A DNA stretch of 14,567 nt from Aalborgiella sp043775055 (GTDB taxonomy: Bacteria > Pseudomonadota > Gammaproteobacteria > Burkholderiales > Burkholderiaceae_C). The stretch is from NCBI GenBank assembly GCA_043775055.1, contig JAYVSU010000095.1:1-14567 (forward strand), in the 5' to 3' direction. Every line of letters starts with the position of its first letter. The first letter of the stretch is position 1. A program made the position numbers and the translations under genes. Positions 6,085 to 13,925 of this stretch are shown in pieces. A model generated the notes under the pieces. That model was given only the letters and a program-made list of their open reading frames with translations, did no database searches and was not told the DNA's origin.

Positions 6085-6777
6085 ATGACTTCAGCTATTC
6101 AGCCACAACTTTCGCAGCCAGCGGCAATCCTCACCAAAGGAATTTCCAGCACAGAGCATATTGTGCAGGCTTTAACAAAGGCCATCATTGAACATCAACT
6201 GCAACCAGGTGAAAAATTGAAAGAGCAGCGGATTGCCGACCAGTTTGGCGTGTCGCGTACGCTGGTGCGCCAAGCTTTGTACCAGATGTCACAAAAGCAT
6301 TTGATTCGCATTGAGCAAGCACGCGGTGCCTTTGTAGCCTCCCCGTCCAGCAAAGAAGCGCGCGAAGTTTTTGCGGTGCGTATGATTTTAGAGTCTGCGA
6401 TGCTTGATTCATTGATGTCATGCATTACGCCGCAAAAAATCAAAGTGCTGCGAGCGCATATTAAAGTTGAAGCAGCTGCGGTGCATGGTTCTGATGCCGC
6501 CAATCGCACAGAATTGCTCGGAGATTTTCACGTTTTGATGGCTGAACTGCTGGATAACGAGGTTCTAGCGCAATCATTGCAAGATTTGATCTCGCGCTGT
6601 TCGCTCATCACACTGTTGTACCAATCAGAAAGGGCTGCGGGTCACTCACATAATGAGCATGTCGAAATAGTTACTGCTATGGCAGATCAAAATGTAGCAT
6701 TGGCCAAAAGTCTCATGCAGACGCATTTGCAAAGTGTGCTTGCTGGGTTAGATTTAAAAGACGACAGCTCTTTATAA
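6085..6777 (+). CDS. GntR family transcriptional regulator, FCD subfamily (predicted purine catabolism regulator)
   Basis: A 230-residue regulator. The N-terminal winged helix (about 22-86) shows LQPGEKLKEQRIADQFGVSR followed by TLVRQALYQM. The C-terminal FCD effector domain (about 92-222) has the usual metal ligands in GDFHVLMAE (D147, H149), EHVEIV (H192) and THLQSV (H214). FCD proteins usually repress and are released by a small carboxylate or related effector; here a purine breakdown product is likely. The ATG at 6085 is chosen over a GTG at 6028, because the HTH position then fits and the GTG would place the operator inside the coding region. There is no Shine-Dalgarno, and a leaderless transcript is possible. 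It heads the puuE, uraD-allC, M20 unit, with 11 bases to puuE. Confidence 0.9.
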   Translation: MTSAIQPQLSQPAAILTKGISSTEHIVQALTKAIIEHQLQPGEKLKEQRIADQFGVSRTLVRQALYQMSQKHLIRIEQARGAFVASPSSKEAREVFAVRMILESAMLDSLMSCITPQKIKVLRAHIKVEAAAVHGSDAANRTELLGDFHVLMAELLDNEVLAQSLQDLISRCSLITLLYQSERAAGHSHNEHVEIVTAMADQNVALAKSLMQTHLQSVLAGLDLKDDSSL

Positions 6778-6788
6778 GTTTTATAAGA

Positions 6789-7748
6789 ATGACGAACATG
6801 AATTACGACAGCACACAAAGTTACCCCCGAGACTTGTTGGGCTATGGTCGCGATGTACCGCATGCCGCTTGGCCAAATCAAGCACGCATTGCCGTTCAGT
6901 TTGTCTTGAATTATGAGGAAGGGGCTGAAAACTCGGTCTTGCATGGCGATACAGCTTCTGAGCAATTTTTGTCGGAGATGTTCAATGCCAGCGCCTTCAC
7001 AGCACGGCATCAGAGCATGGAGAGTATTTATGAATACGGCTCTCGCGCTGGTGTGTGGCGTATTCTGCGTGAGTTTGAGCAGCGAAAGCTTCCGCTCACA
7101 GTTTTTGGCGTCAGCATGGCCTTGCAACGTCACCCAGAATTAACATCGGCATTCAAAGACCTTGGTCATGAAATAGCCTGCCACGGCTGGCGCTGGATCA
7201 GCTACCAAAACGTCGATGAAGCCACCGAGCGCGAGCACATGCGAATCGGCATGGACATCATCAGCCAGTTGACAGGCGAGCGTCCGCTAGGCTGGTATAC
7301 AGGCCGCGATAGCCCGAATACGCGGCGTTTGGTGGCCGACTATTGTGGTTTTGAATATGACAGTGACTATTACGGTGATGACCTACCTTTTTGGATGCAG
7401 GTACAAAAAACCGATGGCCATGTTGTGCCACAACTCATCATTCCCTATGCGCTAGACACCAATGACATGCGCTTTGCATCTGCGCAAGGCTTTGCGCAAG
7501 GTGACGACTTTTTCACCTACCTGAAAGACAGCTTTGATGTGTTGTATGCCGAAGGTGATCCGCTAGGTTTGAACGCACCAAAAATGATGAATATCGGCAT
7601 GCATTGCCGCTTATTGGGGCGGCCCGGGCGCGTGAAGTCTTTACAACGTTTTTTGGATTACGTACAAGCGCACAACTATGTGTGGATTTGCCGTCGCTTA
7701 GATATTGCTCAGCACTGGAAGCAAGTTCACCCCTATTCAGCCTCATAA
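6789..7748 (+). CDS. puuE: allantoinase PuuE (polysaccharide-deacetylase-like)
   Basis: A 319-residue cytoplasmic enzyme that opens the hydantoin ring of allantoin to allantoate. It belongs to the NodB/polysaccharide deacetylase fold, unrelated to metal-dependent AllB allantoinase. Seen are YPRDLLGYGRDVPHAAWPN (12-30), FVLNYEEGAENSVLHGD, YGSRAGVWRILREFE, GHEIACHGWRWISYQ (126-140) and GWYTGRDSPNTRRLV (168-182), all typical of PuuE. Translation may start at ATG 6789 or at the fourth-codon ATG 6798; neither has a strong ribosome binding site. It lies between the regulator and the uraD-allC fusion, 16 bases before the latter, consistent with one transcript. Confidence 0.95.
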   Translation: MTNMNYDSTQSYPRDLLGYGRDVPHAAWPNQARIAVQFVLNYEEGAENSVLHGDTASEQFLSEMFNASAFTARHQSMESIYEYGSRAGVWRILREFEQRKLPLTVFGVSMALQRHPELTSAFKDLGHEIACHGWRWISYQNVDEATEREHMRIGMDIISQLTGERPLGWYTGRDSPNTRRLVADYCGFEYDSDYYGDDLPFWMQVQKTDGHVVPQLIIPYALDTNDMRFASAQGFAQGDDFFTYLKDSFDVLYAEGDPLGLNAPKMMNIGMHCRLLGRPGRVKSLQRFLDYVQAHNYVWICRRLDIAQHWKQVHPYSAS

Positions 7749-7764
7749 ATAGGCCTTCAGAACT

Positions 7765-9564
7765 ATGACCTCCACATTGACTTTAATGACTTTGCAAGAC
7801 CTCAACAACGCATCCACGGCTGAGGCAGCACGTATGCTAGACGGCTTGTACGAACATTCGCCATGGATAGCTGAGCAAACTTTAGCGCAACGACCTTTTC
7901 GCTCACTCCCTCATCTTAAGTATTGCTTGGTGCAAACGTTGGCAGCCTCAGACCGTGCAGCGCAAGTTGCGTTGATACGGGCACACCCTGAGTTGGCTGG
8001 CAAAGCCATGCTAAGCCAAACACTCACAACAGAGTCCACCAACGAACAAAACAAAGCCGGATTAACGCAGTGCACACCGCAAGAACTAGAGAAGATTGCG
8101 CAACTCAACGCCGCTTATGGTGAAAAGTTTGGATTTCCCTTCATTCTCGCTGTACGGGGCGCACGCGGCGTGGGCTTATCTAAGCAACAGATCTTCGCAA
8201 ACTTTGAGCGCCGCTTGCACAACCACCCAGAGTTCGAGTTGCAAGAATGCTTGCGACAGATCCACCGCATCGTAGAAATGCGTCTGAATGACAAATTTGG
8301 TGTCATCCCCAGCGTGGGCAATGATGTTTGGGATTGGCAAGAAAAGCTCAGCCAGCACACCGACCCGGGCTATGCGGAGCTTGGGCAGCTCACCGTCACC
8401 TACCTCACTGATGCACACCGCGCTTGTGCGCAACGCATTTCCAAATGGATGCATGACTGCGGATTTGACGAGGTCGGCATCGACGCCGTTGGCAATGTTG
8501 TCGGGCGCTACCACGCCACGACGTCTTCTGCAAAAAAGCCATCTAAGACATTGCTCACGGGCAGCCATTACGATACTGTGCGCAACGGTGGCAAGTACGA
8601 TGGTCGCTTGGGTATTTTTGTACCCATGGCTTGCGTGCGAGCGTTGAAACGCCAAGGCAAACGCCTGCCATTTGATATTGAAGTCGTTGGTTTTGCAGAA
8701 GAGGAAGGTCAGCGATACAAAGCAACTTTTTTAGGCTCAGGTGCTTTGATCGGTCAATTCGACACACGGTGGTTGGATCAAGAAGATGCTGATGGCATCA
8801 CCATGCGACAAGCTATGCAGCATGCTGGGCTGTGTGTGGATGACATCGTCAAACTGCAGCGTAACCCTGAAGACTATTTAGGCTTCGTAGAAGTTCATAT
8901 TGAACAAGGGCCTGTCCTCAACGAACTGAGTATCCCCTTAGGGATTGTCACTTCTATCAATGGCAGCGTACGTTATTCCGCAGAGGTTTTGGGTACGGCT
9001 TGTCATGCGGGCACCACGCCCATGAACAGACGTTCAGATGCAGCAGCAGCGGTTGCTGAGCTGATCTTGTTTGCAGAACAGCGTGCTGCGCAAGACGGCG
9101 ACTCGGTTGCCACGGTGGGACAGCTTCTGGTGCCGAATGGCTCCACCAACGTTGTACCTGGCCGTTGCCAGTTCACGCTGGACATGCGCGCACCAAGCAA
9201 TGCGCAGCGCGATGCCATGGTCAGCGACATCTTGGACAAGTTCAAAGCTATTTGCGAGCGCCGGCAAGTCCGTTACACGTTGGAAGAAACCATGCGTGCG
9301 GCGGCTGCACCGAGTGCACCAGCGTGGCAACAACGCTGGGAACAAGCTGTAGATAGTCTGGGCGTGCCCTTGCATCGCATGCCCAGCGGCGCGGGTCACG
9401 ACGCCATGAAGCTGCATGAAGTGATGCCTCAAGCGATGCTTTTTGTCCGTGGTGAAAACTCTGGCATCAGCCATAACCCGCTGGAATCAAGCACCAACGA
9501 CGACATGCAACTGGCTGTGGATGCATTCAGCCAATTGCTCATCCAGTTATCTGCCGAATTTTGA
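7765..9564 (+). CDS. bifunctional OHCU decarboxylase / allantoate amidohydrolase fusion
   Basis: A 599-residue two-domain enzyme. Residues about 1-178 are OHCU decarboxylase (UraD), which makes S-allantoin: RAHPELAGKAM with catalytic H74 and STNEQNKAGL with E94, 20 residues apart as in characterised enzymes, and YGEKFGFPFILAVRG. Residues about 185-599 are an M20-type allantoate amidohydrolase (AllC). Metal ligands fit GSHYDT (H268), the bridging Asp in GGKYDG (D279), FAEEEGQRY (E312-E314), VEVHIEQGP (H378) and SGISHNP (H570). The second half releases ammonia and CO2 from allantoate to give ureidoglycine. The fused steps are not consecutive; PuuE, encoded just upstream, acts between them. Both active sites look intact. 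The second domain could act on other N-carbamoyl compounds, but context favours allantoate. Confidence 0.93.
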   Translation: MTSTLTLMTLQDLNNASTAEAARMLDGLYEHSPWIAEQTLAQRPFRSLPHLKYCLVQTLAASDRAAQVALIRAHPELAGKAMLSQTLTTESTNEQNKAGLTQCTPQELEKIAQLNAAYGEKFGFPFILAVRGARGVGLSKQQIFANFERRLHNHPEFELQECLRQIHRIVEMRLNDKFGVIPSVGNDVWDWQEKLSQHTDPGYAELGQLTVTYLTDAHRACAQRISKWMHDCGFDEVGIDAVGNVVGRYHATTSSAKKPSKTLLTGSHYDTVRNGGKYDGRLGIFVPMACVRALKRQGKRLPFDIEVVGFAEEEGQRYKATFLGSGALIGQFDTRWLDQEDADGITMRQAMQHAGLCVDDIVKLQRNPEDYLGFVEVHIEQGPVLNELSIPLGIVTSINGSVRYSAEVLGTACHAGTTPMNRRSDAAAAVAELILFAEQRAAQDGDSVATVGQLLVPNGSTNVVPGRCQFTLDMRAPSNAQRDAMVSDILDKFKAICERRQVRYTLEETMRAAAAPSAPAWQQRWEQAVDSLGVPLHRMPSGAGHDAMKLHEVMPQAMLFVRGENSGISHNPLESSTNDDMQLAVDAFSQLLIQLSAEF

Positions 9565-9582
9565 TATTTTTCCCCAACTTTT

Positions 9583-10821
9583 ATGACTACCTACGAACAA
9601 CTAGACACATGGATTGACGCTCACTTTGACGAGCAAGTTCGCTTTTTGCAGGCTTTGATTCAAGTACCTACTGACACGCCGCCCGGCAACAATGCACCGC
9701 ATGCCGAGCGCACTGCACAGCTGCTGGATGGCTTTGGCTTTGAGGCCGAAAAACACGCTGTGCCAACGGCAGAAGTGCACGCTGCTGGCTTGCAGTCCAT
9801 CACCAATCTGATTGTCAGGCGGAAATACGGTGCAGCGAACAGCACAGGAAAGACGATACTGTTGAATGCCCACGGCGATGTGGTTCCACCTGGCGAAGGC
9901 TGGACACATGACCCCTATGGCGGTGAGATTGAGAACGGTAACATCTATGGCCGTGCAGCAGCTGTCAGTAAATGCGATTTTTCCACCTACGCTTTTGCTG
10001 TTCGCGCCTTGGAAGCCGTTGCCAAACCATCGACAGGCAGCGTGGAACTGTTGTTCACCTATGACGAAGAATTTGGTGGCGAGGTCGGCCCGGCTTGGTT
10101 GCTCAAACACAAGATCATTAGCCCCGATTTGATGATTGCTGCTGGCTTCAGCTACCAGGTCATCACGGCACACAATGGTTGCCTGCAAATGGAGGTGACC
10201 GTTCACGGCAAGATGGCGCATGCAGCCATTCCCGACTCGGGCGTTGATGCCATGCAGGCGGCAGTGCGCATCCTGAACGCTTTGTATGCGCAAAACACAC
10301 TTTATAAGCAGATCAAATCTAAGGTTGAAGGTATCACCCACCCCTACCTCAATGTGGGGCTGATTGAAGGCGGTACCAACACCAACGTCGTCCCAGGACG
10401 CGTGAGTTTCAAGCTCGACCGCCGTATGATTCCTGAAGAAAACCCGGCTGAAGTAGAGGCAACGCTGCGCAACATCATCGCGGACACCGCAGCCCAAACA
10501 GCAGGTATCAGTGTTGATGTGAAACGCATGCTTCTAGCCAATGCCATGCAGCCATTGGCCGGCAACAAACCCTTGGTGGACGCGATTCAAAAACATGGTC
10601 AAGCCGTTTTTGGCGAACCTATCCCCGCTACTGGCACGCCTTTGTACACCGATGTGCGCTTGTTTTGTGAAGCAGGTATTCCCGGTGTGATCTACGGTGC
10701 TGGACCGCGCACGGTGTTGGAGTCAAACGCCAAACGCGCTGACGAACACTTGAAGTTAGAAGACCTGCGCCGGGCCACCAAAGTGATTGCACGCAGCCTG
10801 AGTGACTTGTTAAACGAATGA
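9583..10821 (+). CDS. M20-family (ArgE/DapE-like) hydrolase with altered metal site, unknown substrate
   Basis: A 412-residue protein with the M20 two-domain layout: catalytic parts about 1-190 and 310-412, dimerisation insert about 195-305 starting NGCLQMEVTVHGKMAHAA. Seen are HGDVVPPGEGWTHDPYGGEI with H97 and D99, the base motif TYDEEFGGE (E162/E163) and PDLMIAAG (D182). By eye, two standard ligands are missing. The bridging Asp of the GRGAxDMKG motif is V128 in GRAAAVSKCD, and the late His before DE(Y/H) is K384 in SNAKRADEHL. It is the last gene of the regulator-puuE-uraD-allC unit, 18 bases after the fusion gene, with no obvious ribosome binding site. Family membership is firm. A role in the ureidoglycine/ureidoglycolate steps is only suggested by position. 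Confidence 0.85.
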   Translation: MTTYEQLDTWIDAHFDEQVRFLQALIQVPTDTPPGNNAPHAERTAQLLDGFGFEAEKHAVPTAEVHAAGLQSITNLIVRRKYGAANSTGKTILLNAHGDVVPPGEGWTHDPYGGEIENGNIYGRAAAVSKCDFSTYAFAVRALEAVAKPSTGSVELLFTYDEEFGGEVGPAWLLKHKIISPDLMIAAGFSYQVITAHNGCLQMEVTVHGKMAHAAIPDSGVDAMQAAVRILNALYAQNTLYKQIKSKVEGITHPYLNVGLIEGGTNTNVVPGRVSFKLDRRMIPEENPAEVEATLRNIIADTAAQTAGISVDVKRMLLANAMQPLAGNKPLVDAIQKHGQAVFGEPIPATGTPLYTDVRLFCEAGIPGVIYGAGPRTVLESNAKRADEHLKLEDLRRATKVIARSLSDLLNE

Positions 10822-10841
10822 GCTAGTAAGCTAGTTCGCCT

Positions 10842-10866
10842 ATGAATCGAGATTTAATCGATTCAT
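10842..10866. repeat. inverted repeat between convergent genes, possible terminator
   Basis: ATGAATCGA (10842-10850) and TCGATTCAT (10858-10866) form a perfect 9-bp stem with a 7-base loop between the M20 gene and the convergent ATPase gene, reaching the ATPase stop codon. Neither side has a T-run, so it is at best a weak or factor-assisted transcript end. Confidence 0.45.
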
Positions 10867-11627
10867 TAATCATTCAAGGTCGCCAAAAACTGCTGTAACT
10901 CAGGTGTTTTAGGATTCGCAAAGAGCTCTTGCGGCGGCCCCATCTCATGCACACAGCCTTGGTGCATGAAAATGACACGATCGCTCACTTTTCGGGCAAA
11001 ACTCATCTCGTGGGTCACCATGAGCAGCGTCATGCCCTCATCCGCCAAGCTCTCCACCACGCGCAGCACTTCGCCAACGAGTTCGGGGTCGAGCGCTGAA
11101 GTAATTTCATCACATAACAAAACCGCCGGCTCCATGGCCAAAGCACGGGCAATGGCGACACGCTGTTGTTGTCCGCCAGAAAGCTGGTCGGGATAAGCAT
11201 CGTATTTCTCTGCCAAACCCACGCGCTCCAGCAGTTTGCGCGCTTGTGCCTCGCCAGCAGCAGAGTCGGTTTGCTTCACCAACTTGGGGGCCAGCATCAC
11301 GTTTTTGCCTACGGTGAGATGAGGAAAGAGGTTAAAACCTTGGAAAATCATACCGACACGCTGGCGCAATTCGCGCATGGCTTGGGCATTTTCATGCAAT
11401 AAAGGCTTGCCATCAACCGTGAGATGACCGCTTTGAAACACCTCTAAACCGTTGATGCAGCGCAAGAGTGTGCTTTTGCCCGAACCGCTCTTGCCAATGA
11501 TGGCAATCACCTCCCCTGGTTGGACCTGCAAGTCAATGCCTTTGAGCACCTCATTGGTGCCAAAACTTTTGCGCAGTTGGCTGATTTCTATTAAATTCTT
11601 TGAACCATCGGTGATATGTTTAGTCAC
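10866..11627 (-). CDS. ABC transporter ATPase, polar amino acid type
   Basis: A 253-residue cytoplasmic ATPase of the GlnQ/HisP group that powers the importer encoded by this unit. Seen are Walker A GKSGSGKST (45-53), the Q-loop at Q96 in MIFQGFNLFPH, the signature LSGGQQQRV (149-157), Walker B AVLLCDE (168-174) and the switch histidine H206 in VTHEMSFA. It begins with GTG, and the overlap GTGACTAA with the stop of the upstream permease (8 bases) indicates translational coupling. It is the last gene of the unit. All motifs are intact. Confidence 0.93.
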   Translation of the reverse strand: MTKHITDGSKNLIEISQLRKSFGTNEVLKGIDLQVQPGEVIAIIGKSGSGKSTLLRCINGLEVFQSGHLTVDGKPLLHENAQAMRELRQRVGMIFQGFNLFPHLTVGKNVMLAPKLVKQTDSAAGEAQARKLLERVGLAEKYDAYPDQLSGGQQQRVAIARALAMEPAVLLCDEITSALDPELVGEVLRVVESLADEGMTLLMVTHEMSFARKVSDRVIFMHQGCVHEMGPPQELFANPKTPELQQFLATLND

Positions 11628-12267
11628 GATTTAACTTCCTCTCAAGTCTGCGCGCCAACAGCGACACAGGAAAACACAGCGCAAAATACATGAGCGCCAG
11701 ACAGCTGTAAACCAAGAAGGGTTTGAAGGTGGCATTGGTGATCATGGTGCCGGCCTTGGTCAACTCCACAAAACCAATCACCGATGCCAAAGCCGTGCCT
11801 TTAATGACCTGCACCAAAAACCCGACCGTCGGAGGAACCGCAATTTTGACAGCTTGCGGCAGGACCACGTAACGCAGTTGTTCCCCAAAATTTAACGCCA
11901 AACTCTCAGCCGCTTCCCACTGCCCTTTGGGAATGGAGTTAACACAGCCACGCCAAATTTCAGTCAAAAAAGCACTGGTGTAAAGCGTCAGCGCGACAGC
12001 AGCGGCCACCCAGGCCGAGGTATTGATGCCAAACAACGCGATGCCGAAATACGACAAAAACAACTGCATCAGCAAAGGCGTGCCTTGAAACAACTGCACG
12101 TAACCACTCACCAGCTTGTCAGCCCCGGGCAATTTTGACAGACGCAACACCAACAATGCCAAGCCGACCAAACCACCTCCGATGAATGCAATCAGTGAGA
12201 GCGCGACTGTCCAACGCCCAGCCAGTAGCAAATTTCGGAAAATATCCCAAAGTGAAAAATCAACCAT
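11620..12267 (-). CDS. ABC transporter permease (HisM/GlnP type), second of two
   Basis: A 215-residue inner-membrane permease with about five transmembrane segments. The LFQGTPLLMQLFLSYFGIAL segment is typical of polar amino acid permeases, and the EAA cytoplasmic loop IPKGQWEAAESLALNFG (112-128), followed by LPQA, contacts the ATPase. It starts at ATG 12267, 12 bases after the other permease gene, and overlaps the ATPase gene by 8 bases. The two permeases presumably form a heterodimer. Confidence 0.92.
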   Translation of the reverse strand: MVDFSLWDIFRNLLLAGRWTVALSLIAFIGGGLVGLALLVLRLSKLPGADKLVSGYVQLFQGTPLLMQLFLSYFGIALFGINTSAWVAAAVALTLYTSAFLTEIWRGCVNSIPKGQWEAAESLALNFGEQLRYVVLPQAVKIAVPPTVGFLVQVIKGTALASVIGFVELTKAGTMITNATFKPFLVYSCLALMYFALCFPVSLLARRLERKLNRD

Positions 12268-12279
12268 GTGCAGTCGCTG

Positions 12280-12942
12280 TTAGCGCCCCCATAGAAAACG
12301 GGGTCCGAGCCAGTTCAGCAAACGCCGCACAGCTATAGACAAGGTTAAATAAATACCTGTGGCCACAATAAAGGCCTCAAACGCGCGGAAATTGCGGCTT
12401 TGAATCAAGTTGGCTGCATAACTGAGCTCCTCTGTGGAGATTTGTCCGCACACGGCCGAACCCAACATCACGATGATAATTTGACTCACCATGGCTGGCC
12501 AAACTTTTTTAAGTGCAGGCGGTAACACCACGCGCGTGAAGGTTTGCATGCGGTTTAATGCCAAGCTCATGGCCGCTTCGATCTGCCCTTTGGGTGTAGC
12601 TTCAATGCCTGCGCGTATGATCTCGGTCGCATAAGCGCCCAGATTCACCACCATGGCGATGACTGAAGCCGTTTCTGCCGACAGCTTGACACCGGCAGCA
12701 GGCAAACCAAAGTAGATGAAGAACAACTGCACAATGAACGGCGTGTTGCGGATCAGCTCCACATAGGTGCCCACCACCCATTTCAACCAGGTTGGGCCAC
12801 TGGCACGAGACCAGGCACACGCCACACCCACCACCACGCCAATGGTTGCGGAGATAGTGGTCAAAGCTAGCGTCCAAACCACGCCTTTCAACAACAGCGG
12901 CCATTGGCTCAAAATGACCAAAAAGTCCAGATCGATCCGCAT
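12280..12942 (-). CDS. ABC transporter permease (HisM/GlnP type), first of two
   Basis: A 220-residue inner-membrane permease with N-terminal LKGVVWTLALTTISATIGVV, the family segment ELIRNTPFIVQLFFIYFGLP (62-81) and the EAA loop TPKGQIEAAMSLALNRMQ (116-133) followed by VVLPPALK. It lies 46 bases after the binding-protein gene and 12 before the second permease gene, so the four genes read as one unit in the order binding protein, permease, permease, ATPase. The sequence gives no direct substrate information. Confidence 0.92.
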   Translation of the reverse strand: MRIDLDFLVILSQWPLLLKGVVWTLALTTISATIGVVVGVACAWSRASGPTWLKWVVGTYVELIRNTPFIVQLFFIYFGLPAAGVKLSAETASVIAMVVNLGAYATEIIRAGIEATPKGQIEAAMSLALNRMQTFTRVVLPPALKKVWPAMVSQIIIVMLGSAVCGQISTEELSYAANLIQSRNFRAFEAFIVATGIYLTLSIAVRRLLNWLGPRFLWGR

Positions 12943-12988
12943 CTTATTCAGTCCAAATAATCAGTCTAAAACTTGGGCTTAGAGCATC

Positions 12989-13798
12989 TTATTGCGGCAA
13001 ATCGCCTGCGGGACGACCCAGCCATTTGCTGGCCATTTTGTCGAGGTCGCCTGATTTTTTAGCTTCAGCAATGATCTCGTTGACCTTCATACGCAGCTTG
13101 TCTTCGCCCTTGCCCACACCGATGAAGTTAGGCGAATCTTTCAACAACAATTTGTACTCTGTGCTCAGTTGTGGGTTCTTGGCCATCATGTTGCCAGCCA
13201 CTGATGCACCTGTGGCCACGGCTTGCACTTGGCCAGCTACAAAGGAAGATACCGTGGCGTTGTTGTCTTCATAGCGCTTCACATCTGCACCAGCAGGCGC
13301 GAGCTTGGTCAACTCTTGGTCTTCAATCGCACCGCGTGTCACGCCAATACTCTTGCCGGCCAAATCGGCAAAGCTTTTGATGCTGAGTGATTTAGCCGCA
13401 AACACAGCCTGGAAAAACGGCGAGTAGGCAGCGGTGAAATCGATCACGCGCTCACGCTCTGGGTTTTTACCGAGGGTAGAAATCACCAGATCAGCCTTTT
13501 TAGTCTGCAGATAAGCAATGCGGTTGGCACTGCTCACAGGCACTAATTCCACCTTCACGCCCAGTATTTGACCGATATACAGGCCCATATCAATGTCCAA
13601 ACCTTGCGGTTTGAGGTCTGTACCCACAAAACCGTAGGGCGGAAAGTCGGTAGGGACGCCGATTTTGATTTCTTTGGCCTTCATCACATCATCCAAACCG
13701 CTTTGCGCACTGGCGGCGCTCATGCCAAGCACGGCTGACAAGCTCACTGCGACCATTGCTAACGTCTGTTTTAGATACGTTCTTTTAAAAGATGTCAT
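12989..13798 (-). CDS. ABC transporter substrate-binding protein, family 3, atypical ligand pocket
   Basis: A 269-residue periplasmic binding protein. The signal peptide spans about residues 1-31: Lys/Arg at 5-10, a hydrophobic core, and a likely cut after ASA before QSG. Family 3 motifs are VPTDFPPYGFVG (48-59), GLDIDMGLYIG, ADLVISTLGKNPER (102-115) and SIGVTRGAIEDQ. The carboxylate-binding Arg is kept (R115). By eye against E. coli GlnH, the residue equal to alpha-amino-binding Asp157 is G197 (in VATGASVAG), and that equal to Thr70 is G110. This argues against an ordinary alpha-amino acid as ligand. Strong AGGAG (13806-13810) precedes the ATG. The upstream TGTATACA site links it to purine catabolism, so allantoin, allantoate, urate or a ureido acid are candidate ligands (inference). 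Confidence 0.88.
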   Translation of the reverse strand: MTSFKRTYLKQTLAMVAVSLSAVLGMSAASAQSGLDDVMKAKEIKIGVPTDFPPYGFVGTDLKPQGLDIDMGLYIGQILGVKVELVPVSSANRIAYLQTKKADLVISTLGKNPERERVIDFTAAYSPFFQAVFAAKSLSIKSFADLAGKSIGVTRGAIEDQELTKLAPAGADVKRYEDNNATVSSFVAGQVQAVATGASVAGNMMAKNPQLSTEYKLLLKDSPNFIGVGKGEDKLRMKVNEIIAEAKKSGDLDKMASKWLGRPAGDLPQ

Positions 13799-13828
13799 GA
13801 CAAAGCTCCTGAAGAATAAAGGGATTTA

Positions 13829-13836
13829 TGTATGCA
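13829..13836. promoter_or_regulatory. degenerate operator (TGTATGCA) upstream of the ABC binding-protein gene
   Basis: TGTATGCA differs from the operator core at one base and keeps the ATTT flank (ATTTATGTATGCAATTTA). It lies 30 bases before the ATG and exactly 97 bases from site 4, the spacing of sites 1 and 2. A minus-strand TTGAAA, 16 bases, TCTAAA pair just upstream would put the start point near it. Found after the fact, so less certain than the exact sites. Confidence 0.45.
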
Positions 13837-13925
13837 ATTTAGATGCCAACTTTAGGCTTTTTCAACGCCGAACCGTCAAAAATAAGGCAAGCGGGCTTTC
13901 ATTATGCGGTGCTTCCATTGTTTTT

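Noticed and set aside
7295..7300. GTATAC inside puuE as a further operator
   Set aside because: The surrounding 8-mer is GGTATACA, not the full palindrome, it lacks the A/T-rich flanks, and it encodes the conserved WYTGRD segment.
9601..10497. Long open frame on the minus strand opposite the M20 gene, and similar ones opposite the permease and puuD
   Set aside because: They lie fully opposite well-supported genes, have odd composition (many His, Cys, Arg) and show no recognisable family motif.
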